From NCBI GenBank assembly GCA_021789975.1, contig JAJYIT010000003.1, forward strand, positions 124,001 to 188,000: DNA of 64,000 nucleotides, written 5' to 3'. This document shows, one piece after another, positions 34,070 to 42,207 of this stretch; positions within the stretch are counted from its first letter, which is position 1, and each line of letters starts with the position of its first letter. The notes beneath the pieces are model-generated. The model was given only the letters and a program-made list of their open reading frames with translations. It did not search any database and was not told where the DNA came from. The translations under genes and the position numbers were made by a program. The stretch is from Bacteroidota bacterium (GTDB lineage: Bacteria > Bacteroidota > Ignavibacteria > Kryptoniales > JAKASW01).

Positions 34070-34405
34070 TCACCTATGCTCCTCACAGTAAATACTCGCC
34101 GAGTCCTTCTTTACTTTTCCGATTGCTTCTACCTGGCATCTCCTTATGCCGTCTCCGGATTCGTTCGCACCGTCCATCTGGTAACGGAGAGCTCCACCAG
34201 CCTTGTAATATCGTGCAAGGATATTCGAAACTGGTGATGGGGTTTTCAGTCCCAGCCCCATCGTACCGACACTTTGCATTGTGAAACCAACAAGAACGAA
34301 TCCGAACGCCAGAAATGCCGTATTTGCGACGATCATCAACCGGATTGCCCTGCGCATGAAAAGCCGGACGGGTGAGTTCATCTTCTCATCCCCCAGTATA
34401 TCCAT
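34070..34405 (-). CDS. Uncharacterised protein with one membrane segment
   Basis: 111 residues (a second ATG at 34381 after GGGGGATGAG is also plausible). A basic N-terminus (RLFMRRAIRLM) is followed by one hydrophobic helix (~24-46) and a polar C-terminal part with two cysteines (RRCQVEAIG, SIYCEEH). It may be a single-pass inner-membrane protein with the tail outside. It begins 12 nt after the alpha-galactosidase-like gene and is coupled to the gene downstream. No family recognised. Confidence 0.55.
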   Translation of the reverse strand: MDILGDEKMNSPVRLFMRRAIRLMIVANTAFLAFGFVLVGFTMQSVGTMGLGLKTPSPVSNILARYYKAGGALRYQMDGANESGDGIRRCQVEAIGKVKKDSASIYCEEHR

Positions 34406-34417
34406 GCTCGTTCTTAC

Positions 34418-36643
34418 CTAAAATATGATCCGAATTACAGGCCGCTCCAATTTCCCTTTCATCTCGACGGATATCATTCCATTCGAGTAGTCAAACGGAA
34501 CATTAAAGCCGTTCACTTTTATTTCCTTTGGCTGATTTGTAGAGTACGCGAGGAACGTACCGGACTGCCCAATTCTAATCGTAACCTGGTTGCCACTCCG
34601 CCGGCAGCCCTCGATTGTGCCCGGCGCATCATAAAAACCACTCAAGCCGATTGGAGCAAAGCCGTTTTCGATCGGGGATATGTAGTATAACATGTATCCA
34701 AGCCTACCGAGTCTTACAGGGATGGGTTGGTTTCTTTCGGCTATGAAATGTGACTTTGAAAAATACTCATAGACGAGGAAGCGGTTGCCGCGGATACCAT
34801 GGACGTCGGAAGGCTCAAATGTTCCCGTGACAATATTTGTATCGGCCAGGTTCCAAATCGCCAAAAGTCCGATATGCCCCGACCTACTGAAAGCTTTGAA
34901 AGGCTTAGGGTCCTGCACTTGGAACAGACAATCTTCCGTAGGGCGAGCTGGCACATCCGTGCGGACTATCATTCCGTTTCGGCAAACGAGCGGCCGAAGA
35001 ACGCCGAAGTCCTCTTTGCCCGGCTTGTCCGTGACGTATACCGGGCCGTCGCTGATTGCACGCGCGATCGCCTCAAATGTCGCGTTGGGACCGTAACTCT
35101 CAAACTCGTCATAATCTGGATAAACCATCTCCCCGAACCAAAGAGAATTGGTGACGGCACCCAAAACATGCACGGCCGCATTTCCCCTCATGATATCATA
35201 GTTCAGACCGGGTTCATAGGGGAAAAAATCTTCCTCACTGCGCGCGACGGCAGTCGTCCCGAAATTCAAGTACGCATCGTTTCCCATGTCCATGCAGTTT
35301 ATCACCGTGTTGCCGAAGTATTTATCGACGGCATGGTTCAACTGCTCGTGGATTTTTCTCGCAAAATCAAAAACCGGATATTTGCCTCTCGCCATGCCCG
35401 CAATCGATAACTGGTTGTCCACCTTCACGAAATCGACCCCCTGGGATTTCAGATATCCATACCAATCATCATAAAACAAGGAAAGCGAATCAGAGTACGG
35501 AGAAACAAAATAGAACCTCGAGACTTTTCCACCGGGGTCTTTTTCCGTCCACGAGAACATGGCTCTTTTAAAGCGACGCCCGATCGCCGAATTCGAATCG
35601 ATACCGTTCCAATAGCCGTTTATCGTATGCCATACCCCGACGTACTTAACTCCGTAGTCCTTCTTCAGCCTCCGGATCACGGGTTTGAACCCGCCGGGAA
35701 ACTTCGACGGAATCGGTTGATAGCTCTCCAACGCCCCATCTCTATTCTGCAGCCAACCATCGTCAACGATGATCCATGATAGGGGAAACCGGTGAGTGCG
35801 AAATGACTGTGCCGCATCGATGAGCAGTGTATCGCTCAGGTCTTTGCCGTTGTTTGAGGCGTTCCACGAACACCATCCGAAGTAATCAAGAATCTTCGGG
35901 TACTTCTTATTAGCCCTAAGATCGCTCGACCTCCCGATCATCGAAAGGCCATCATGGTACAGATCGGATATGAGCCTGTAAGGATCCGATCCAAATCCGA
36001 CTGCGAGCATCGGTACCAGAGCAGATCTCGCGCCGTCGTATCCGCTCACGGCCTTTGCTCCGATTCCGTCACCGCTCCTGCCGAGCGATGATTCGTAGCC
36101 CTCTCCACTCAGCGGCATTGCTGCGCCGTATGCGCCATCCTTGTATTGCCAGAGAAAGAACTGGACGCCGTGGTCAGGAAAGCGATCAATGGCCTCCACC
36201 TTCATCGGCTTTGTCCATGGATTCCAATCATTCATGAACCAGTAGCATATCCCCTGTTTATAACCTGCAAAGTATTTGAAGAAGAGACCGATGTAGTCTG
36301 CTCCTGACGGCGGTCTGTTGCCGTGCGTAATCAGAAAGAGCCCGACAACGCTCTTATGAGATAATTGTCTAGCAATCACTCCGAGTCGCGAGCCGTTTCC
36401 GAATTGAAACAGAAACGAGGAATCGTCTACCATGCTGCACTCAGGGCTGCCCCAGTTCTTCATACCTTGAATTGCCGGGATGCCGCCGGAAAGGCGCGCC
36501 TTGTTTCCCCAGCTTAAGACAAGATGGCTGTTTGAGACTGCGAGTCTTACACTGTTCTGACGAATGCCCCGAGTCATAGCTCCGCATGCGGTCACACAAA
36601 CCAGCGATACGAAAATCAAGTAGAGGGCTCTTCTCATTGACAA
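34418..36643 (-). CDS. GH36-like alpha-galactosidase (Sip1/raffinose synthase-type), exported
   Basis: 741 residues. The N-terminal hydrophobic segment ends in VTAC, a lipobox-like motif, so it is probably exported and perhaps lipid-anchored. The catalytic barrel carries YFGWCSWNAS, the WIIVDDGW motif, the probable nucleophile region FVKVDNQ and ARSEEDFFP, the pattern of the raffinose synthase/Sip1-type branch of glycoside hydrolase family 36. A beta-sandwich C-terminus follows (~620-741). It probably removes alpha-galactosyl residues from oligosaccharides; the substrate is uncertain because members of this branch vary. It lies 43 nt downstream of the SDR gene and probably shares its operon. 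Confidence 0.88.
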   Translation of the reverse strand: MSMRRALYLIFVSLVCVTACGAMTRGIRQNSVRLAVSNSHLVLSWGNKARLSGGIPAIQGMKNWGSPECSMVDDSSFLFQFGNGSRLGVIARQLSHKSVVGLFLITHGNRPPSGADYIGLFFKYFAGYKQGICYWFMNDWNPWTKPMKVEAIDRFPDHGVQFFLWQYKDGAYGAAMPLSGEGYESSLGRSGDGIGAKAVSGYDGARSALVPMLAVGFGSDPYRLISDLYHDGLSMIGRSSDLRANKKYPKILDYFGWCSWNASNNGKDLSDTLLIDAAQSFRTHRFPLSWIIVDDGWLQNRDGALESYQPIPSKFPGGFKPVIRRLKKDYGVKYVGVWHTINGYWNGIDSNSAIGRRFKRAMFSWTEKDPGGKVSRFYFVSPYSDSLSLFYDDWYGYLKSQGVDFVKVDNQLSIAGMARGKYPVFDFARKIHEQLNHAVDKYFGNTVINCMDMGNDAYLNFGTTAVARSEEDFFPYEPGLNYDIMRGNAAVHVLGAVTNSLWFGEMVYPDYDEFESYGPNATFEAIARAISDGPVYVTDKPGKEDFGVLRPLVCRNGMIVRTDVPARPTEDCLFQVQDPKPFKAFSRSGHIGLLAIWNLADTNIVTGTFEPSDVHGIRGNRFLVYEYFSKSHFIAERNQPIPVRLGRLGYMLYYISPIENGFAPIGLSGFYDAPGTIEGCRRSGNQVTIRIGQSGTFLAYSTNQPKEIKVNGFNVPFDYSNGMISVEMKGKLERPVIRIIF

Positions 36644-36686
36644 ACTCCATTCATTTGAGATCCCTAGGCGGGACTGCCGTTGTCCT

Positions 36687-37436
36687 TCAATGGTTCATTC
36701 GGTTGAACTGCTCATCGAAGCTGCTCACCGATGCCGCCTTGATGTTTTGCGCCGGACCGACGGCGCACTCATACTCGTTTTGCAGAAGTGCTTTCATCGT
36801 CGCGACAGCCACCTCTGCCGGCGGTATGCCGCGATATGTCATGTTCCGTTGAGTCCGCGTTCCCTTGTCAAGCTCTGTGTCCACGGTCGGTGGAATCACC
36901 TCGAAAACCCTGACCGAAGTGTCTTTCAACTGGTGCCTCAGGGAAATACTGAACGAATGAATCGCCGCTTTGGTGGCACAGTAGATCGGCATGATCGCGA
37001 TCGGGACGAAAGCCAATCCGGATGAGACATTGATAATCGCCGCCTCCTCACGCCGCATAAATGTGGGAATGAAATATGCCGAGAGTTGAATCGTAGAAGT
37101 GAAATTGATATCGACCTCGTTCTCGTATCTGGCAAGCTCCGGGATTCCCTTTTTCAAATCGATCATTCTCTGGATGCCGGCATTGTTCACCAGAATGTTG
37201 ATGTCTTTGAAATTCTTGGCCGTCCAGTTGAACAGTTCTTCCCGGTCGCGCGGATTAGAGACGTCACACTTCTTCGTAATCAATTGTGGTAGCTTCGATT
37301 TCGCTTGCCTCAATTTTTCCTCTCTTCGACCGCAAATGATTACCTCATTCCCGGCCCTCGCGAATTCCTCTGCAAGGCAGAACCCGATTCCTGTTCCGCC
37401 GCCGGTGATCAAGACGCTGTTGTTGGAAACCTTCAT
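36687..37436 (-). CDS. Short-chain dehydrogenase/reductase (DltE-like)
   Basis: 249 residues, classical SDR. NAD(P)-binding TGGGTGIG is at 11-18, the NNAG motif at ~84-87, and the catalytic Ser138/139, Tyr152 and Lys156 (YCATK) are all present. Arg residues after the second strand (CGRREEK) favour NADP. The length and the VFEVIPPTVDTELDKG segment fit the DltE-like COG3967 group. Substrate unknown. It lies upstream of the glycoside hydrolase on the same strand. Confidence 0.93.
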   Translation of the reverse strand: MKVSNNSVLITGGGTGIGFCLAEEFARAGNEVIICGRREEKLRQAKSKLPQLITKKCDVSNPRDREELFNWTAKNFKDINILVNNAGIQRMIDLKKGIPELARYENEVDINFTSTIQLSAYFIPTFMRREEAAIINVSSGLAFVPIAIMPIYCATKAAIHSFSISLRHQLKDTSVRVFEVIPPTVDTELDKGTRTQRNMTYRGIPPAEVAVATMKALLQNEYECAVGPAQNIKAASVSSFDEQFNRMNH

Positions 37437-37451
37437 GACGATGCTCCATCA

Positions 37452-37622
37452 TCAAAATAATTGTGCAGTAAGTATTTCTGGCTCGATTCTGTCGATAGGG
37501 AATTTTTCCATCCCAACAACCCACCTCCATAGCCACTCCTCCGGCCCGGCCGCAAGACCATATTTCAAAGAGTCGTTGTAACGGTATCTCCTGTCGAACT
37601 TCAGTTTCAACTCGGGAATCAC
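37452..37622 (-). CDS. Short open frame, protein-like, uncertain
   Basis: 56 codons from GTG 37622 to TGA 37452-37454, ending 15 nt before the SDR gene. The sequence reads like a genuine polypeptide (FDRRYRYNDSLKYGLAAG, then GPEEWLWRWVVGMEKFP), with no low-complexity bias. An in-frame TAG lies two codons upstream of the GTG, and no clear ribosome site is spaced for it. It may be a small protein coupled to the SDR gene or the 3' remnant of a larger gene. Family not recognised. Confidence 0.35.
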   Translation of the reverse strand: MIPELKLKFDRRYRYNDSLKYGLAAGPEEWLWRWVVGMEKFPIDRIEPEILTAQLF

Positions 37623-37732
37623 CCTCTACCAATAATCTTCAGAAGTCTCTTTTGGTCGAGATGTTAAGCCTGTAGGCGTGGTCACCGCCGTCTTAGTAGG
37701 TGAGGGCATGTGACTTCGCCTACGCGTTCTTC

Positions 37733-38518
37733 TTACAGCCATGACAGTTTCTTCTCTGCTCCCTGTCCACCGTCCTGGCTTACAACTTCGACAAATATCT
37801 CTTCGAGAGACGAGTACGCATCCTGCCCAAGTTCGCTCTGCAACCTTGACCTGATGTCCTCCATTCTGCTTCTGAAGACAATTCTTCCCTTTTTTATTAT
37901 CGCAATTTCATCGCAGAGCTTTTCAACTGTATCGAGCACGTGAGAACTCAGCAGAACGGTGGTCCCGTTCTGAACCATTAACTTGAGATTGTCTTTGATC
38001 GCCTTGGCTGAAACCGGATCGATAGCTTCGAGCGGTTCATCGAGAATGAGGATGCGCGGCCTGTGAATTAAAGCCGCTGCCAGTGAAACCTTCTTCTTCA
38101 TCCCGGCTGAGAAAGTCTCGATTCTGGCTTTCTTCTTCACTTCCAGGTCGAGAAAGTCGAGGAGCTCATCTATCCTGGCACCAGCCTCTCTTGTATCGAT
38201 GTCATACATCCCGGCTACAAACCTCAAATATTCGCGGGCGGTCAGCTTGTCGATATAACGCGGCTTCTCTAGAACAAACCCGACGTTCCTTTTATACTCG
38301 AAATCCGTCTCGTGAATTTCTTCTCCCAATAGGCGCACCGTCCCGGCATCTTTCCTGAGGAGACCTGCGACGATGTTAATCGTGGTTGATTTGCCAGCCC
38401 CGTTTGGGCCGACGAAGCCGAGAAGCGCTCCCTCTTCCACGTCAAGATCGAGCCCGTTCAGTGCTTTGACGTCTTTAGTATAAGCCTTTTGCAGATCGTT
38501 GAGCTCGATAGCTTTCAT
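37733..38518 (-). CDS. ABC transporter ATP-binding protein
   Basis: 261 residues. Walker A GPNGAGKS (37-44), signature FSAGMKKKVSLAAAL (LSGG-type, with SAGM), Walker B ILILDEP and the switch His in VLLSSHVL are all present. The subfamily is the ABC-2 exporter type (CcmA/NatA-like). It begins within the last 4 nt of the permease gene (ATGA), so the two form one exporter. Substrate unknown. Confidence 0.94.
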   Translation of the reverse strand: MKAIELNDLQKAYTKDVKALNGLDLDVEEGALLGFVGPNGAGKSTTINIVAGLLRKDAGTVRLLGEEIHETDFEYKRNVGFVLEKPRYIDKLTAREYLRFVAGMYDIDTREAGARIDELLDFLDLEVKKKARIETFSAGMKKKVSLAAALIHRPRILILDEPLEAIDPVSAKAIKDNLKLMVQNGTTVLLSSHVLDTVEKLCDEIAIIKKGRIVFRSRMEDIRSRLQSELGQDAYSSLEEIFVEVVSQDGGQGAEKKLSWL

Positions 38519-40089
38519 TTTGATTCCTCAAGAAGAGTCTGAAATTCCGATGCGAGTTTCGCCCCCCAAAGAGGTATCCAGAGAAAATATGTGAGGAGGA
38601 ATAGCGATACCACCACTGAAGCGGCAATAAAGAAGCTGAGTACCATCAACATAGCATAAACGAACGTTGCAATTAGTCCGGCCGCAAGTATTATCAAAAG
38701 CGCAATCAGCGCATGCCGCGAAAGAGAATTGAAGTAGAGAGTAAGCGTGTTAACAGACAGCACAAACACGAGAGGAATGTAGACGGCGTAAATTGCGCCC
38801 TGCAACACCTGGAACGCGCCTGCTTTCAACCAGAAACCGAGGAGCGCGACGGCCAGCAAGTTCACGGCAGAGATAAGCGACCAAACCGAAAGCGATTTGA
38901 CAAGCATGTATTTTTTCCGATCGAGAGGGAAAATCGAAACATTTTTCAGCCGTATCCCGCGTTGAGTCAGGTGATTCTCAGTAACAGCAACACCGAGGAG
39001 AATCGCGATGAAAAATATCAGGAGCATTATCGAGTCGATCGGCTTGTGGATCTTGTGAGACATCATTCCTCCCATCCACGCTGCCATGACGGGGTACATA
39101 ATAAGGGTATAAACAACCCGCTCTTCCTTCTGACGGATCTTCCAATCCAGCAGGATGCAGCGTCGCAAAGACATCCCGACCGAAAAGCTCTCTTTATCCT
39201 CTGACCGAACGAGCCGTGAAAACTCGCCCGAACTTTCGCGCGGCAATGCAGCAACCCCAACAAGCGATGCACTTTTGATTCTCTCCCGACCTGTCAATTT
39301 TGCCCGGACTGCCCTCAAAACTTCGTCCGACCTCAATGCGACTTTGTCGGCTGACAGCAGGAAAACTGCCAGGACAGCCACAATCAGTAATAGCTGTGCC
39401 AACTGCGATACGGCCCCCGATGAGTTTGCTGTGACGATGTCTGCAAACCCAGCTACAAATTCCGAAACCACCGGAACATGGAGAAAAAAGTCCTCTTTGA
39501 AATGGAATATTGTCGGCAAGAGAAAAACGATCAAGAATGGTATGGCTGCGACCTGAGTCACCGTCTTTGCGCTGTAACGGCTCGCCAACTTCCTGAGGAG
39601 GACGAAAATCGGAAAAACGATCTCGGAAGCTATAAGATATACCAGGGCGAAAAGGAAAGACATTTCGGCGAGCTGAGCGATGCCAACTTTTCCGACAAGC
39701 ATGGAGAGAACTGCAATTGCCGGAAGCAGGTAGAACAACATCCTCTTGTCGAGCAGCATTAATAGAAACCGTATCCTTAACGAACGAAACCGGGAGATCG
39801 GGAAAAGGGCAAGAGAGGAATTGTCAGTAAGAGTTGTGACTTCAAGCTTGGATTGAAGACTAAAGTAGTCGAACATGAAACCAAACAACAGGAACATCGG
39901 AACGAACAGCTCAGTTTCATTTAAACCCGGACTGATCAGGCGCACTATGGCGGTTCCCGATAGGAAAAGACCGCCAACCGCGCAAGCCAGATACGAAAGG
40001 AAAGCATTAGCGGCTTCTCTGTTGGATACCCGGAGATTAGTAGTTAGCAATATTCTGAACTTGCCGACGTCCCGACTCTTGGTGTGCAT
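38515..40089 (-). CDS. ABC-2-type transporter permease
   Basis: 524 residues with roughly eleven hydrophobic segments in two groups (about 30-260 and 330-515) separated by a ~70-residue polar stretch. It looks like the large permeases that pair with NatA-type ATPases in Bacteroidota and Ignavibacteria. It overlaps the ATPase gene by 4 nt, which supports its role as membrane partner. The start may be at 40089 (ATG, MHTKSRD); no better internal start is evident. Confidence 0.88.
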   Translation of the reverse strand: MHTKSRDVGKFRILLTTNLRVSNREAANAFLSYLACAVGGLFLSGTAIVRLISPGLNETELFVPMFLLFGFMFDYFSLQSKLEVTTLTDNSSLALFPISRFRSLRIRFLLMLLDKRMLFYLLPAIAVLSMLVGKVGIAQLAEMSFLFALVYLIASEIVFPIFVLLRKLASRYSAKTVTQVAAIPFLIVFLLPTIFHFKEDFFLHVPVVSEFVAGFADIVTANSSGAVSQLAQLLLIVAVLAVFLLSADKVALRSDEVLRAVRAKLTGRERIKSASLVGVAALPRESSGEFSRLVRSEDKESFSVGMSLRRCILLDWKIRQKEERVVYTLIMYPVMAAWMGGMMSHKIHKPIDSIMLLIFFIAILLGVAVTENHLTQRGIRLKNVSIFPLDRKKYMLVKSLSVWSLISAVNLLAVALLGFWLKAGAFQVLQGAIYAVYIPLVFVLSVNTLTLYFNSLSRHALIALLIILAAGLIATFVYAMLMVLSFFIAASVVVSLFLLTYFLWIPLWGAKLASEFQTLLEESK

Positions 40090-40539
40090 ACTGGCGGCTT
40101 TAGGTTACACCTTGCACCGGAATCGTGATTATGTGCTGCACCGGTCACTCCCCTTCATTAGGATTCGACTCTGGTGAATCTAATCGACTTCCGAAGAAAG
40201 AGCAATGACGGGGAGTGTATCACCTTAAGACTTGCTCAAGACTTTTCGGCTTTTTTCTACACGCCAGGTCCACAATTAGCGACAACGGATTTTGATCGTC
40301 GACTCAAAATTGTTCGGCCATTTGGCAATCCTGCGGACATTTCTTGTCGTAAAAGAGATTCGAACAAATCCATCGTCGAACGATGACACAGCAAATGCCG
40401 GCGACCAAGGCTCTGACCCTAGACATTAGACCGAACATTTCGCCGAAGGCATCCATCGCAAAAATTGACCGTCAAACTCCGGGCGACCTACCAAGGGAGG
40501 TCCAGTGGCGCACCCCGGCGGGGCACTTGCATCGGGACT
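40090..40539. other. Intergenic region, nothing recognised
   Basis: About 450 bp between the permease and DinB-like genes. Two short plus-strand frames are open but lack ribosome sites and protein-like composition. It must contain the exporter promoter on the minus strand, but no clear box was seen. Confidence 0.4.
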
Positions 40540-41043
40540 TCAGAAGGTTCTCTCGTCTGCAGATGGACCGTAGATGGACGGTACCGGTATGTTATTAAGC
40601 CGCATATACACAGTCAGCTGACCTCGATGATGAACGAGATGGTTGATCGACGATCCGATGGTCCCTCCTCTGGTCGAACTCATCAGAACCTGACCACCGT
40701 CTTTGAGGTAGAACATTTCCGAGAAGGTTTTGTCGGAGGTGTTCTGCAATGCCTTCCCCGCCGCCTTCATGTTCTCATCGAAGTAGTTCACGAGCTCCGT
40801 GGTGGTCTTCATCTCCGGCTGCTTCCAGGTAGCAAAATCAACCTCTCCGATTTCTGCCGCAGCCCGTATCCATCTCGGAATATCTGCTACCAGAAGCGCC
40901 AGATAGCCAAGTTGCATCGATTTCTCGTGCGGTTTCCAGCTCGACAAATCCATCGGAATCCTCTCCAGACATTTGCGACTGGCCGGGGCTTCCGCCTCAA
41001 GTTCTTTCAAAAATATTTTTCCCAACATACCATTTGAATCCAT
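40540..41043 (-). CDS. DinB family (YfiT-like four-helix) protein
   Basis: 167 residues, all-alpha, with the three-histidine metal-binding pattern of the DinB superfamily: a His in WKPHEKSM near residue 38, and HLVHHRGQL near 135-142. Members include thiol-transferases such as bacillithiol S-transferases, and many are damage-inducible proteins of unknown activity. A strong AAGGAG precedes the ATG (41043). The upstream gap holds its promoter. Confidence 0.88.
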   Translation of the reverse strand: MDSNGMLGKIFLKELEAEAPASRKCLERIPMDLSSWKPHEKSMQLGYLALLVADIPRWIRAAAEIGEVDFATWKQPEMKTTTELVNYFDENMKAAGKALQNTSDKTFSEMFYLKDGGQVLMSSTRGGTIGSSINHLVHHRGQLTVYMRLNNIPVPSIYGPSADERTF

Positions 41044-41390
41044 GGTGCACTCCTTTAAGTTCGTTTTGATTGAATGGCAGGTAATTAAGAATGCTAATGG
41101 ATTCCGTCAAGGTTAAGTTCCAGCGTTCGCTCGTTGAAGCCGAGTGGATGTTGCGCCAATTCTCTAGCGTGTTCGGTTGACGGTCTCTTGATCTTCTATT
41201 ACCGATTTCACGAGCAGATGATGCGGGATCTTGCCAGGTCGCCACACTCATCAAAGAGGGCCGCCGATGACGTAGTTATCCTTAAGAATATCCGTGATGC
41301 GAATTGAGGTCGCACGGTCGCTGACGTACCAAAGAAATAAAGCCGAGAAAAGTCAGTCTCGCCAGGCAACTTCCGGTGGCGTATTTCGCC
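41044..41390. other. Intergenic region with a possible gene remnant
   Basis: About 350 bp. On the minus strand near 41340-41270 a short stretch reads like the end of a protein (SIRITDILKDNYVIGG, then stop), but it is too short to identify. It is perhaps the decayed tail of a ferredoxin-like gene. Nothing else was recognised. Confidence 0.3.
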
Positions 41391-41939
41391 CTACTTTTTC
41401 AACCTCTCTGCGTAATGCTTTCTAAACTTTTCTACCTTTGGCGATATCACGAGACGGCAGTATCCCTGGGTTGGATTGTTTGCGAAATATTCCTGGTGAT
41501 AATCTTCCGCTTTATAGAATGCTGCAAATGGAGATACCTCTGTAACTATTCGACCATTCCAAATATGCTTCTCGTCGATTTCCCTAATTATCTTCTCCGC
41601 TGTTCTCCTCTGATCTTGGTCATGATAGAATACCGCAGATCGATATTGAGTTCCGATGTCATTTCCCTGTCGGTTCAACGTTGTTGGATCGTGGACGGTG
41701 AAGAATACTCTCAGAATATCTTCATACGAAATGGCTGCTGGATCGAATCTGACTTGAACCACTTCGGCGTGTCCGGTGGTGCCGGTGCACACCTGTTCGT
41801 AAGATGGGTTTGGAACCTTGCCCCCCGAATATCCGGATTCGACACTAATCACTCCTTTGAGTTCGTCGTACACGGCTTCGGTACACCAAAAGCAACCGCC
41901 GCCGAGAGTCGCAACTCCTTCTTTATTAGACTGTTCCAT
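41391..41939 (-). CDS. msrA: Peptide-methionine (S)-S-oxide reductase
   Basis: 182 residues from ATG 41939, chosen for the AAGGG ribosome site upstream and the usual length; the frame is open to 42050. Catalytic Cys lies in GGGCFWCTEAVY, and the substrate-pocket motifs GYSGGKVPNPSYEQVCTGTTGHAE and TQYRSAVFYHD are present. It repairs oxidised methionine in proteins using thioredoxin. The end (ISPKVEKFRKHYAERLKK) has no further Cys pair, so resolution may use an internal cysteine (CRLVIS). Confidence 0.95.
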   Translation of the reverse strand: MEQSNKEGVATLGGGCFWCTEAVYDELKGVISVESGYSGGKVPNPSYEQVCTGTTGHAEVVQVRFDPAAISYEDILRVFFTVHDPTTLNRQGNDIGTQYRSAVFYHDQDQRRTAEKIIREIDEKHIWNGRIVTEVSPFAAFYKAEDYHQEYFANNPTQGYCRLVISPKVEKFRKHYAERLKK

Positions 41940-42207
41940 CTTGAACCCTTTCTCAAACCACCGTAAGCTCCACTGCTGGAAACCGGGAGATCGATTGAAT
42001 GACATAGCAAGTCGATTTGTAGAATTACACAAATGCAAACATTGATCCATTGAAAAAGATTCGTCTCTGAAATAAACTATTCGACGTCTTCGGAATATGT
42101 TGTAATTACATCGAAATCAAACGATTTTCGGCGTCGAATCAGACGCAAGATTCCTGCATCCAATTTAGTGATACAAGATTTAGCACCATACGAGGTTAAC
42201 ATATCCA